A DNA stretch of 40,217 bases from Stramenopiles sp. TOSAG23-3 (lineage: Eukaryota; Sar): contig LT642164.1 of NCBI GenBank assembly GCA_900128585.1, positions 9,425 to 49,641 on the forward strand, read 5' to 3'. The position numbers were made by a program, and so were the translations under genes. The stretch's first letter is position 1. Each line of letters opens with the position of its first letter. The notes under the pieces were generated by a model. That model saw nothing but the letters and a program-made list of their open reading frames with translations. It had not been told where the DNA came from and made no database searches. Shown in pieces: positions 1 to 9,986 of this stretch.

Positions 1-1
1 A

Positions 2-73
<72 letters not shown>

Positions 74-80
74 AGGAAGA
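1..80. repeat. AAAG tetranucleotide microsatellite
   Basis: Near-perfect tandem AAAG units fill the left edge of the window and probably continue beyond it. They degrade into a purine-rich and then a pyrimidine-rich patch (CTCC/TCTC) by about position 120. Confidence 0.97.
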
Positions 81-961
81 AGAGCCCAACTCCTCCTCTC
101 TCCTCTCTCCCCTCTCCCTCCTTGTTATAATTCCCGTGATGAAGAACTTTCTTTGAAGTCAAAGAATTTAAAGAATAGGTCATAAGTTGAATAACATAAG
201 TGAACTAGAGTAAATACACTAATTTTATAAAATATATCAAAAGTGACATAAAAAATACAGAAGTACAAAAATTTTACAAAATTAAAATTGACACAGCATT
301 GTAGTCGTCCTCGTTTTTATAGTAGTAGTAGTGTTACGTACTTATACTAAAATGGAGTCTATGAGTCTATATAGGCAGTAGACTAAATACGGTAAATCAT
401 CGTAGTTATATAGTCGTCTAGTATAATAGCTTCGTGGAATTAGATCTCAAACTCATCATCGTAAAACATTAAATTATATTTATAAAATATTATCTCTCAT
501 CGATCATCTCCAAAAGTACAGTGACATTATATAATAAGTGCAAATAAGAGTGAGCTCATTCTTCAGATTTTAGATAGAACTTATTATTATTAGTCCTACT
601 AGTCTTCTAACTACGTATACGTAAGATCTATAAATATTAATTTAGACAACAGACAACAACAGTGTTGTCTCTTCTTTCTTTTTTTTCTTTCTTCTTGTTA
701 GTTGTTGTGATGATGATATTATAGTCGTCATCATCACCACCATTCTTCCACCATTTCAGATTTAATACTCAACAAGGAAGATGTTTTAAATCGATGAGAG
801 GGGTGGAATAGTAATTTACATACCTATATCTTTTAACAGAATGAAAAAACATTAGGTTTCTCTTTTCGCATTGCGTATTATCCGTTGTTACATTTTTATC
901 ATTTGACCAATAGGCTCTTCCGTTGGCAACACTTTGCACTCTTCAATTGGTTTGATTTTAA
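81..961. other. AT-rich 5' spacer of the phosphatase gene
   Basis: No convincing coding frame is present. The spacer holds AT-rich sequence, short CAT/CATCAT tracts near 730-745, a T-rich pyrimidine patch near 664-690, and three copies of the octamer TAGTCGTC at 302, 411 and 722. Short frames that begin at 885-934 are shadows of the phosphatase N terminus. Confidence 0.7.
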
Positions 962-3586
962 ATGTCCGCGTTGGCATCGGGCAGGCAACTTCGTCGGCAG
1001 GCTGCGACGTCGAACGGTGTGGCGAAGGGCGCGCCGCCGCCTCCTCCCCCACGGACAAGCACACCGGCGAAAGAAAAGAAAAAATCGGAGCACTTTCAGG
1101 CGTGGTCCAGCATCGATACGTTCGACGAAAACCATGTCATTAAACAGTCTAAACTTATGAGAGCTGTGGATTCCATTACTGGTAGAAAAGGGTTAGCCCG
1201 GGGCCGTTCCAGTTCGTTGCTTCTGAGCCTTTTTCAACAAGAGAAGCTGACGGTCGATGGTATTTTTCCCGGCAGCATGAAACTGAAGGCAGAGCACATT
1301 GAAAGTCTTATCAAGAAAATACTTTCGGGGGAAACCCTAAGCGAGAACTTGGTGGGAGCGACACTGAACAAATTGAGAGAATTATTAAAGCACGAGAAGA
1401 ACGTAAATAAAATAAAGGTGCCCCGAGGCAGCAAAATCACGGTAGTTGGGGACACTCACGGTCAAATCAGTGACGTGATTCACATCTTGAAACGCCAAGG
1501 GCTGCCTTCTAAAACTAATATGTATTTGTGGAATGGGGACTTTGTGGACAGGGGTTACTTTGGCTGTGAAGTGTTTGTTCTGCTCGCGGCGCTGAAGATA
1601 ATGCACCCAAAGTATGTATATTTGAATAGGGGAAACCATGAAAGCGAAAAGTATAACATTTGCTACGGCTTCTACGATGAGGTTCTGGAAAAGTATCATG
1701 GCGAGAAGATTTTTCACATGTTCCAGGTCTGTTTCAATTTGCTGCCACTTGCCTGCGTTCTGAACAACGAAGTCTTCGTAGTACACGGTGGCCTAACTAG
1801 GGTTTCAAGGGTCACATTGAAGGACATCTGCGAGTTTGACAGATGTTGCGAAATCCCTGATAACCCACGCTTTGAGCAGGATATGATTATGCAGGACCTG
1901 CTATGGAGTGACCCCGGCCATGTACCGCATGGGACTATCTTGTCTCCGCGAGGGTGTGGTGTCGTGTTTGGAAAAGGCTCCACAAAAACGTTTTTGGACA
2001 ACAATAATTTAAAATCTATCGTTCGAAGTCATGAAGTTGTGGATGATGGATACGATGTGACGCACGACGATTTGGTATACACGGTGTTCAGCGCGAGCAA
2101 CTACTGTGGCGGCTGTGGTAACAAGGGGGCTATTATGATATTTTCTGGGGATCATTGGTCATCGAAACCGAATGAGATTTACTCCTATACTGCACCTGTG
2201 TTGCCTTTGGAAGTCGGGATGACCATGGCGGCTCAGGATGCCTTACACCACGAACAGGACGATGATGACAAGGTAGGAGAAGATTGCATGGAAGAGGTTT
2301 CTGAAAGCGAGGAGGAAGAAAAGAAACATAAACTCCATAATTTGAAGAAGAAGTTGGTTGACTACATCTTACGGCACCATGAAGAATTGGAGCACGCCTT
2401 CGTTCTTGAAGATTCTGGCAAAACAGGGACGGTCTCCGTTAATCAATGGGGCAAAGTAATGGGGGGGGTGCTGGATGTGGAAATGCCGTGGGCAAAAATT
2501 TGCCCAATGCTCGTGACCCGCGATACCCCAGAGTCGCCTGTGAAGTACAGGGATTTTTTAGAACGATACAGTGTTTCATTTCACGATTCCCACGATTTTA
2601 TTGAGTCCACAATAAACATAATTTACGATCAGATACACTCCACAAACGATGATTTGAAAGAAGTGTTCAAGCGCTTTGACGAAAACCACGATGGAAAAAT
2701 ATCGTCGGAGGAGTTAGAACACGTACTTTCCCAACAATTGCCCGATCTGCACTTGGGGTCGTCCCAAATAGAAGAGATCATACGTGCCCTAGATTTAGAC
2801 GGCGACGGGTTTATTGAATTTAATGAATTTGTCGCACGTTTTTCAGTGCCGCAATCCTCTGAGAATGTAGTCACTAAAGATTGGGAAGATCGCATCAAAA
2901 ACCAACTTCTGCGTATGCTGTATGACCACAAATCTGTGCTGATTCACTGTTTTCAAACGTACGACGAGGATCGCACTGGCTTGGTTAACGTTGACAATTT
3001 TGTGAAAGCCCTTGTTACGCTGTTTCAAGTTGAAAATAAAGTAAAGCTTCCCGAGGACGCTATTCGTCAGCTCGCGAAAGGGATGAGTGAGTACCGAACA
3101 GATGGTCAAATCGACTACCACGATTTTCTCTCCAAGTTGCAGTCGGGAATTGATAGCAGTAAGTGTCAAATAGAAAAAAAGAAAGCCCAGACGAAACGCA
3201 ATAGCTACAAAACAGGAGATGGTTTTGTCGAAAAAGTCTCGACTTTTGAATTAGTGGCAAACAAATTAACTCCCGAGGAGCTTCAAAGGCTGAAGGATTT
3301 GGTCCGACGACTTTCACACGTTCCAAAATTATTTATCCATAGGCGGTGCGGCTTCCGTGCCTACGGTAAATGCGTGTCGGGGAAAAAACTTGTCGACTAT
3401 CTGCTCTGGGCGCACGAGGAAGGGGTAGATTGTAGGAAAGAGGCTGTGCGCCTAGCAGAACTTCTATTTTCGCTGGGGGCAATTTACCACGTAAACTCGA
3501 ACAAAAGAACTTCACACAAAGCATTTGAAGACAAGAAAGACCTGTACACGTATTACCCTGCATTTGCATGGGACACCCCTGTTTAA
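962..3586 (+). CDS. PPEF-like Ser/Thr phosphatase with EF-hands and a C-terminal DEP domain
   Basis: An 874-residue metallophosphatase of the PPP family. The metal and catalytic motifs are GDTHGQ (163-168), GDFVDRG (192-198), GNHE (224-227) and HGG (275-277). After an acidic linker (about 430-456) comes an EF-hand region: two canonical loops at 573-584 and 611-622, and degenerate ones near 483 and 668. This order, catalytic domain then EF-hands, is that of the PPEF/RdgC family of Ca-regulated phosphatases. Residues about 785-870 look like a DEP domain (GKCVSGKKLVDYLL, then EAVRLAELLFSLGAIYHV), which suggests membrane or GPCR-linked recruitment. The N terminus is Pro-rich and lacks the IQ motif usual in animal PPEF. 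The start is the first ATG in frame. It converges with the U2AF gene, with 216 bases between the stops. Phosphatase and EF-hand calls are firm; the DEP call is good but from motif only. Confidence 0.93.
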   Translation: MSALASGRQLRRQAATSNGVAKGAPPPPPPRTSTPAKEKKKSEHFQAWSSIDTFDENHVIKQSKLMRAVDSITGRKGLARGRSSSLLLSLFQQEKLTVDGIFPGSMKLKAEHIESLIKKILSGETLSENLVGATLNKLRELLKHEKNVNKIKVPRGSKITVVGDTHGQISDVIHILKRQGLPSKTNMYLWNGDFVDRGYFGCEVFVLLAALKIMHPKYVYLNRGNHESEKYNICYGFYDEVLEKYHGEKIFHMFQVCFNLLPLACVLNNEVFVVHGGLTRVSRVTLKDICEFDRCCEIPDNPRFEQDMIMQDLLWSDPGHVPHGTILSPRGCGVVFGKGSTKTFLDNNNLKSIVRSHEVVDDGYDVTHDDLVYTVFSASNYCGGCGNKGAIMIFSGDHWSSKPNEIYSYTAPVLPLEVGMTMAAQDALHHEQDDDDKVGEDCMEEVSESEEEEKKHKLHNLKKKLVDYILRHHEELEHAFVLEDSGKTGTVSVNQWGKVMGGVLDVEMPWAKICPMLVTRDTPESPVKYRDFLERYSVSFHDSHDFIESTINIIYDQIHSTNDDLKEVFKRFDENHDGKISSEELEHVLSQQLPDLHLGSSQIEEIIRALDLDGDGFIEFNEFVARFSVPQSSENVVTKDWEDRIKNQLLRMLYDHKSVLIHCFQTYDEDRTGLVNVDNFVKALVTLFQVENKVKLPEDAIRQLAKGMSEYRTDGQIDYHDFLSKLQSGIDSSKCQIEKKKAQTKRNSYKTGDGFVEKVSTFELVANKLTPEELQRLKDLVRRLSHVPKLFIHRRCGFRAYGKCVSGKKLVDYLLWAHEEGVDCRKEAVRLAELLFSLGAIYHVNSNKRTSHKAFEDKKDLYTYYPAFAWDTPV

Positions 3587-3802
3587 CAAAGGGAAAAAAG
3601 TTATTAAAAGGGTTATAAAAAAAAACAAATTAATATAGTAGGGTTATAAAATATTTCCAGTTAATCATCTAACATCATAACACATGAGTTTATTTCTATA
3701 TTTCTATTAAATTAATATATTTTTTTTTAAAACAATAATTGGTTTTATTTTGATTAAGTTTAGATTTTTTTTTAATGAGAAACTCTAGTTTTATCAAAAA
3801 TA

Positions 3803-5155
3803 TCAAACGGACAGATACTCGTCTACGCTGATGAACGTCGCCACAACGATGAAATCCCCAAACTCCCTTCCGTGCAGCGCTTCTTTTGCTGTGCGGCTCA
3901 TCTCCACGGTTTTGTATTCCAAGAATGTTTTGCACAAGTGGGGGCCAGACCGTGGCATTTTGATTTTCAACAGTGTCCCGTGTTTTTCGCATTCCCCCTT
4001 GATATCTTCCACAATGTCCTCGTACTCTTCATCGTCGTGAAGTTCCTCTTTGGTAACCATGTTCAGCAGCATCAAAACCCGACTTTCAGTACCGGTCTCT
4101 TGGGTCTTGCTCGATACTGAAGATGTTTTATCCGTCTCATGGCTTGGCACGGAATGGCCTGCGTTCATCGGCACGCCTGCTGCCGCCAGGGCTGCCGCAA
4201 CGTTCAGGTTCCCTGCATTGTCTTGTGCGTGCATGGGCTCCTGGGGGACAGCACCATTGGGGCGATTCGGGGAGGAGTTCGCGCCGTCGGAAAGACGCAA
4301 CGTGATGGTCTTCCCTTGAATTTCAAGGCCATCCAACCCCTCTACTGCTATTTTGGTCACATTGGGGTCCTTCCACTCACAAAATGCGTACCCTTTGCTG
4401 GCATCCTTCACCCCCGGCTCCTTTATTAACTTTAAAGATTTAAGGGGGCCGAACGCTTGCAAGAGCTCAATGAGTTGCGGCTCCAAAACATTGTACGGCA
4501 GGCCACCGACGAAGACTTTGTTCGGAGACTGCTCAACTATTCCTGAAATACCTGCGGAACTGGTAGGACCCACAGGAATCGAAGGGTCAAGTCCCGGTAT
4601 TCCTTCCACTGCCAGAACCACCCCTGGGACAGAGGTCCCCGGAAAATCACCCTGGCCCTCCGTATAGTCACTAGGTCGATTTATTCTCACGTGCTCCTCC
4701 CGGAAGACCACCCCACTCATCATTATACATATAGTAGCTAACTGGTCGGTCTTGAACTCGACGAAACAATACTCCTTTTCGGGGTTCATTTTAATGCCAA
4801 CTATTGGTTCGTTCTTCATTGGTATGTCTATTTTCGCCAACGTTCGCTGAAAAGTTCGCCTGAGGAAGTTTTCTATTTCTTCCTGCTCTAGTGGAGCCGC
4901 GAGGCCTTTGCCGCCGATGTATACTCGTCGCGACGAGGACTTTTTTCCCGTGCTCACTCTCGAGCACATACCTCTATTTCCTGAAGATTGCCCACCGTAC
5001 ATAGAAGCAAACGATGGTTTATAGTTTGAAATTTTTTCGGCACGCTCCCCATTTGGGCCAATGTCAAATCTGGACGGCCTGCTTTTCCTGCGCTCGCGCC
5101 GAGCAACAGTGCCAGGAGAGTCAGGGCAGGATGACTCGCGCGCCCGTTTGCTCAT
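3803..5155 (-). CDS. U2AF2: U2AF large subunit (U2AF65-like splicing factor)
   Basis: A 450-residue protein with three RNA-recognition-type domains: RRM1 about 77-160, RRM2 about 213-290 (RNP2 VFVGGLP, RNP1 KGYAFCEW), and a C-terminal UHM about 359-448 that keeps the R-x-F loop (GREF). This is the layout of U2AF65, which binds the polypyrimidine tract and recruits U2 snRNP to 3' splice sites in the nucleus. The N-terminal RS region is very short (a few Arg/Ser residues). The site where U2AF65 normally has the Trp that docks into U2AF35 reads SRFDIGP, with no Trp. The first ATG is at 5155; the frame opens two codons earlier only through TTG. RRM2 and UHM are joined by an Ala/Ser-rich linker. 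Confidence 0.93.
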   Translation of the reverse strand: MSKRARESSCPDSPGTVARRERRKSRPSRFDIGPNGERAEKISNYKPSFASMYGGQSSGNRGMCSRVSTGKKSSSRRVYIGGKGLAAPLEQEEIENFLRRTFQRTLAKIDIPMKNEPIVGIKMNPEKEYCFVEFKTDQLATICIMMSGVVFREEHVRINRPSDYTEGQGDFPGTSVPGVVLAVEGIPGLDPSIPVGPTSSAGISGIVEQSPNKVFVGGLPYNVLEPQLIELLQAFGPLKSLKLIKEPGVKDASKGYAFCEWKDPNVTKIAVEGLDGLEIQGKTITLRLSDGANSSPNRPNGAVPQEPMHAQDNAGNLNVAAALAAAGVPMNAGHSVPSHETDKTSSVSSKTQETGTESRVLMLLNMVTKEELHDDEEYEDIVEDIKGECEKHGTLLKIKMPRSGPHLCKTFLEYKTVEMSRTAKEALHGREFGDFIVVATFISVDEYLSV

Positions 5156-5851
5156 TTTCAAACTTCTGTAGGGGGGCGTATCCTCTTCCTTCTAAATGCG
5201 CAGATAGGAGTGTAAACCTTCGGTTTTTTTGTGTGTGTGTGTTCATAAACCCGTATCATATATATATACGCGATTTAATGATTGCCCTCACATTCAAACA
5301 TATCGAATGGTTGGTTGAGAAGTTTTTGTTTGTTTTTTTGTGGGTCGTCACGTCGGTTGGTGGTGGTGGTGGTGATTATTATATTATTTGGATGATGGTG
5401 TAATGATGTTAAATAATAATAATAATATAAAAAACAATTTAAAAAGGACGACTACTTCTTCGAGATTTTTATTTTATTCTTCATTTTTATTTTATTTTAT
5501 TATTATTGAACATCATCATCATAGCGAGGAAAAAGAGAAAATGGGGGAAAAAAGATAGAAAAGAAGAAGACAAAGAAGAAGATAAATTCACTCGTTGTCT
5601 ACTTATTGTTTTGGAATGTCGTATACTATCATAGGAGAATATTTTTATTCTGGTGGTTGAACAAACTTTTTTTTCTTCATTCCACAAACAAAAAGACATG
5701 TTGTTTTTTCGTTTTATTTGACAGGCATTTTTATGAAGACTTCTTTCTTGAAAACGAAATTTTAAAAAAGGGAAAATAACACAAGCAAGTAAAAAATTAA
5801 GATTTTTCGAAATATCATATATATTCGTAAAAATGTACATCATGCTCTAAC
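5156..5851. other. spacer between U2AF and mitochondrial uL3
   Basis: AT-rich noncoding DNA with a GT run (about 5230-5243), GGT repeats near 5357-5373, AAT/TAA microsatellite near 5410-5430, and a TAGTCGTC motif on the minus strand at 5446-5453, about 290 bases upstream of U2AF. No supported gene is present; open frames here are low-complexity. Confidence 0.65.
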
Positions 5852-6886
5852 TTACCATGGCTTTTGATGCAATGACAGGTCCAGTGGGTCTCTGGCAGGC
5901 GGTTCGATGAAAATTGGTTCTAATGTGTCGTCTTCCCCTGGGAAATAGGTGGGGAATGCCGGCGCTTCGCTGTGCTTCCACTTTCCCCATTGTTTTTTGG
6001 TGTCGGTGATCCTCACGTAGTTGCCTTTGTGTCCTGGGACGGCACCACGGACGTAAATTAAGTTCTTTTCCGGGTCAATTTTATGAATCTGCAAGCCCGG
6101 CTGGGTGATCCGCTTCCCACCCATTCTCCCCGGCATTTTCTTGTTCTTAAACACGCGACCAGGGTCCTGGCTCTGGCCAGTCGAACCACCCTGGCGGTGC
6201 GTTTTCGACACACCATGCGTTGCCGGTTGCCCTTTAAAACCGTGGCGCTTCATTACGCCCTGAAACCCTTTGCCTATACTAGTCCCACACACGTCTACAA
6301 ACTGCCCAACGCCAAAATGTCGGGCAGTGATCGGCGTTCCTATGGGCAGCAGGGCGTCCTCCGTCACCCTAAACTCCGACACCTTTCGGCGCGGCGACAC
6401 GCCCGCTTTCTCAAAATGGCCCTTCATCGGCACCGTTGTATGTTTATCCTTCTTGTAGCCGATACCGACTTGAATCCCAAAATATCCTTCCTTGCTGGCC
6501 GTCTTCACTTGGGTGACTTTGCAGTTGTCCATCCACAGGACCGTGCAAGGGTGCCTAACGCCCCACTTGTCCCACACAGGGACCATTCCTACCTTCAAAG
6601 CTAGCGCGCCCGTTCTGCGGGACTCCGGCGTCCACTCCCGGGACTCCTCCTCTTCCTGCGGGACTGCCGAGAAATGCTTGGCTTGCGTGTTTTGTAAAAC
6701 ATTCAGGGGAGCAGCCCGGAAGTCCAGTACGCCACTGTTCATGGATATCACCCCCCTTGTCGTGGAGCTCGTGGTCAAGCAGTTCGCATGCCCACGCCCT
6801 TGCCTTCCCCTAACGTTCCTAAAGTTCCTAGCTATTAAACTACGGGCGGACCGGCCAATATGGCCTGCACGTTGTAGTCGTAGCAT
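5852..6886 (-). CDS. MRPL3: mitochondrial large-subunit ribosomal protein uL3m
   Basis: A 344-residue member of the universal ribosomal protein L3 family. The core runs from LALKVGMVPVWDKWG to the C terminus and includes the diagnostic VDVCGTSIGKGFQGVMKRHGFKG and KKMPGRMGG regions; the bacterial/organellar form is favoured over cytosolic L3. The first ~40 residues are rich in Arg and poor in acids (MLRLQRAGHIGRSARSL), as expected for a mitochondrial targeting peptide. uL3m binds 23S-like rRNA near the peptidyl-transferase centre. The start is the ATG at 6886; the frame is open ten codons further only through a TTG. The C-terminal extension (EPIFIEPPARDPLDLSL) is not part of the bacterial core. 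Confidence 0.93.
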   Translation of the reverse strand: MLRLQRAGHIGRSARSLIARNFRNVRGRQGRGHANCLTTSSTTRGVISMNSGVLDFRAAPLNVLQNTQAKHFSAVPQEEEESREWTPESRRTGALALKVGMVPVWDKWGVRHPCTVLWMDNCKVTQVKTASKEGYFGIQVGIGYKKDKHTTVPMKGHFEKAGVSPRRKVSEFRVTEDALLPIGTPITARHFGVGQFVDVCGTSIGKGFQGVMKRHGFKGQPATHGVSKTHRQGGSTGQSQDPGRVFKNKKMPGRMGGKRITQPGLQIHKIDPEKNLIYVRGAVPGHKGNYVRITDTKKQWGKWKHSEAPAFPTYFPGEDDTLEPIFIEPPARDPLDLSLHQKPW

Positions 6887-7907
6887 GTTCACCTGTTCGT
6901 AGTGCCAACAAACCAAAAGTTGGAGGTCGAATTGATTGTTTCTTAAGCAAACAAGACTAATATGTTTTTCTTCGGCTAATAACTACTGAATTCCGTCGTC
7001 TTGCTCTTTCAGGGAAATGGGTGCGTCATGTATTTCTACACAATTATTTATAGAACTAGTATTCATTTTGTAGTTTGTTTCAAAAAAAGAAGAAGAATAG
7101 TCGTCTAATAATAATAAATAATATATAATAAAATAATAATTAAAAAATGGAAGAAGAAGAAAGAAAGAAAGACGACAACACTTGAGCGAGCAGCGAGTAG
7201 GCTCTTTGAAGAGTACCAGAAGAAGAATATCTCTGATATTATACTTTTATAATATTTTGTCTATCTAATTATATAAAATATATCAATAGTAAACTTATAT
7301 AATTTATTCATCTTACATATTAATAATACAAGTATTGTAAAGTATTTATTGTTCTTTGTAGTACATAATAATTGTATTCTAATACATTAATATTTGATAT
7401 AAATATTCTACACCCTTTCACTTCCTCTGATATGGCTTCGATATTCGCATTTCCCCACCACTCATCTCTAAAATTATCCAACAACATTACAACATTAGCT
7501 ACGACCTCGTAGTATACGGTACAGAAGCCAATGTATTAGAAGTTCGAAGTGACAAAGAACACACAAAGGAGGTTTGGTGGTTAGTTTTTAAGAAGTTTAT
7601 TTTAAATTAAAATATAGAAAAGGGAAAGAGATAAAGTATTAGTCTATTATATATATATATATTAAATTAATAGTGTCTACCTCCTTCTTCTCCTATTCAA
7701 TATTTTTTTATCTTTTTTTTAAATTTTGTTCATTTTTTAATACTCGTTTGTTTGTTATTTTTTAAAAGAATAGCTACACTTCGTAATCAACTGTTTTTCA
7801 AGTACTTAATTTAATTGAAGAATACATTTTACTCCTCCTCCTCCATTCTTCTTTCTTTGTTTCTTTGTTTCTTTGTTTCTTTCTTTCTTTGTTTCTTTGT
7901 TTCTTTG

Positions 7908-8003
<96 letters not shown>

Positions 8004-8689
8004 TTCCTTTCTTTCTTTCTTTCTTTCTTCCTTTCTTTCTTTCTTTCTTTCTTTCTTCCTTTCTTTCTTTCTTTCTTTCTTTGTTTCTTTCCAGAGTCAG
8101 TCCAGAGAATGAAGATATAGCTATTGTCCAAAAAACGAATTGGAAAATAACTATACGTAGCAATAGAAATATAACATAATAAGAGAACAGTACAGCATTC
8201 TGGTGTGATCAGTTTTTTAATCATTATAACTTTTTAACTACGAGTAGTCATAGTCTTTAGTAATAATAAACATCAATTAACATCATCGTCGTTGTGATCA
8301 TATAATAACATCATCATCATCGTACGGTATCTCGAACGAAGAAGTGATCTTCTTTTCCTTTCTCTCTTCTCCTTCTTCTTTTCTTTATTTTTTTTTTATT
8401 AAATTATTATTTATTTTTTTTAAATGTATTTATAATAAACAAACACGACTACCTACCAGCCAACGCCCGTTTCTATTTTATCATATTAAAAGACCATGGA
8501 CCATTCACTGTTCGAGAACTGTATCTGTCGAGGTATAGCTTGGATTTTATGCACCCATTTGTAGTGAGACGAAGTTGAAAGATAAATTTTATCCTTTGAC
8601 GGAAGACTAACTTTGCATTAAAAGTTTAGGAAACACCTGTTTGTTCATTGTTGTCGCGTTGCTTCTTTGGCGCTCTGCTTTCAGTAAAG
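6887..8689. other. long AT-rich spacer with microsatellite
   Basis: No gene is supported. The spacer contains TAA/ATA-rich DNA around 7090-7140 with a TAGTCGTC motif at 7098, a TA dinucleotide run near 7650, the large CTTT microsatellite listed separately, CAT repeats near 8280-8320, and the 5' leader of the AP-1 sigma gene. Confidence 0.65.
7851..8092. repeat. CTTT / CTTTGTTT compound microsatellite
   Basis: About 240 bases of tandem CTTT units. In the left half CTTT alternates with GTTT in higher-order blocks (CTTTGTTT, then CTTTCTTTGTTT). The right half is nearly pure CTTT with single CTTC interruptions at roughly 25-30 base spacing. It is open in several frames on both strands, giving Phe/Leu/Ser-rich or Lys/Glu-rich translations that are artefacts. 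Confidence 0.97.
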
Positions 8690-9252
8690 ATGGTAAGTTC
8701 TCCCCGGTAGCCTCTATGCTTCTCCTCTGTGCTTCTTTCGAAACTAACACCCCTTTTGCTGTTTTTCGTTTACAGATGCGATTTATGATATTGGTGAGTC
8801 GGCAAGGGAAAGTGCGGCTTACCAAATGGTACCGTGAACTTCCCAAAAAAGAGCAAGTGCGCACCGTCCGGGAAGTGACAACGTTAGTATTAGCACGGCC
8901 GTCAAAACAGTGTAACTTTATTGACTACAAAGGCATGAAAATAGTGTACAAACGTTACGCAAGTTTATACTTCATCGCCTGCATAGATGAGACGGACAAC
9001 GAGCTGTTGATGCTGGAAAAGATCCATCTATATGTGGAAGTCCTTGATCGATACTTTGGAAACGTTTGCGAGTTAGACATTATATTTAACTTTCACAAAG
9101 CCTATTATATCCTCGATGAAATTTTTGTGGGAGGGCAACTTGTCGAATCTAGTAAGCGTGAAGTGCTTCGTGTCACCCAGGCACAGGACGAAATACAGGC
9201 AGAGGAAACGCGAAATAATGGGAACCGGCGCCAGAGCTTTTCCGGTTTTTAA
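8690..9252 (+). CDS. AP1S: AP-1 clathrin adaptor complex sigma subunit (one intron, 8693-8775)
   Basis: The spliced product (8690-8692 joined to 8776-9252) is 159 residues, the usual sigma-subunit length, and begins MMRFM as in known AP-1 sigma proteins. Family motifs include YKRYASLYF, then a DNELLMLEKIHLYVEVLD-type stretch and the SVCELDIIF-like segment NVCELDIIFNFHKAYYILDE. Sigma is the small core subunit of AP-1, which sorts cargo into clathrin vesicles at the trans-Golgi network and endosomes. The first exon contributes only the ATG. The continuous frame from 8641 gives a 45-residue leader that does not resemble the family. The final ~15 residues are not conserved. Confidence 0.93.
8693..8775 (+). 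other. intron of AP-1 sigma gene
   Basis: An 83-base intron with donor GTAAGT directly after the ATG, a CTAAC branch-point-like sequence at 8744-8748, a pyrimidine-rich stretch and acceptor TTTACAG. Splicing gives MMRFM, the conserved start of AP-1 sigma. It is the only well-supported intron in this window and shows the species uses ordinary GT-AG, U2-type signals. Confidence 0.85.
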
Positions 9253-9986
9253 GCGCAATTATGTCCACCGAGTTACTTTCGTAATCTACAGAGCGATCTC
9301 GTTTTTCATCGGAGCTTTATTTTTTAAATCAGACTGGTGGCGAAGTAAACGTGGGGGGGGGGGGGGGGGCATTTTAAACTAATTTTCATATACGAGTATT
9401 ATTTACGCACACATATAAAAGCAATGCGCTGCTGATGTATCTATCTCAATGTATACTTTTTTTTTGCTTGTGTAGGCAAATTTTATGTGGATAGTTTTAC
9501 TGGATATGCCATGATTTTCGGTTTCCCCCAATACGGTGGTGGTTCAGTTTTCGTTTTGGAAAAAGTTTATTACACCGCCGCCGCTCTCAGTTTATTTATA
9601 TTTAACTTGAAGCTCAGTCTTATAATTAGGGTTGTTCGTTCTCTGCTCAATTATTCACATCACTTATATATATTTAGTATTGTTGTACGCGCACTATAAT
9701 ATAAAATTGTAGTCGTTATATTGGTAGTAGGTAATGCAACAATTTATTAAATCTATCCCCTACAAAAATGACATGCATTGTTTCAATGAAAGTGCAATGT
9801 TAATATTCTTATTTGTAGATCCAGTAGGTATCCATTCAGCAATATGTGACCATCATCAACCAATCTGCTGCATATTTTAAAGTGGGAATCTGCAGGGGGG
9901 CGTTCGTTTCTCTTCCCTTGCTATTGTGTCCAGCGCTCCGTTCGCGCTCTGAGATAGACGGCTTTTATTTGGGGTGAGGTCTAGAG
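9253..9986. other. spacer downstream of AP-1 sigma
   Basis: Holds an uninterrupted run of 17 G (9353-9369), AT-rich sequence and a second G run (9894-9899) just ahead of the next gene. A 70-codon frame at 9487-9699 has no recognisable features and is not called. Confidence 0.6.
9353..9369 (+). repeat. 17-base poly-G tract
   Basis: Seventeen consecutive G residues, about 100 bases after the AP-1 sigma stop. Such a tract could form a G-quadruplex or be length-variable between cells. Confidence 0.95.

Noticed and set aside
6887-6916. Ten-codon extension of mitochondrial uL3
   Set aside because: It begins with TTG; the ATG at 6886 gives a normal targeting peptide.
7798-8224. Several open frames on both strands over the microsatellite (Phe/Leu/Ser-rich, Lys/Glu-rich)
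   Set aside because: They translate a tetranucleotide repeat and exist in nearly every frame; no start context or conserved residues.
8641-8775. An ATG-less upstream extension of the AP-1 sigma frame, starting at 8641
   Set aside because: It runs through a well-formed GT-AG intron and adds a leader unlike any sigma subunit; splicing restores MMRFM.
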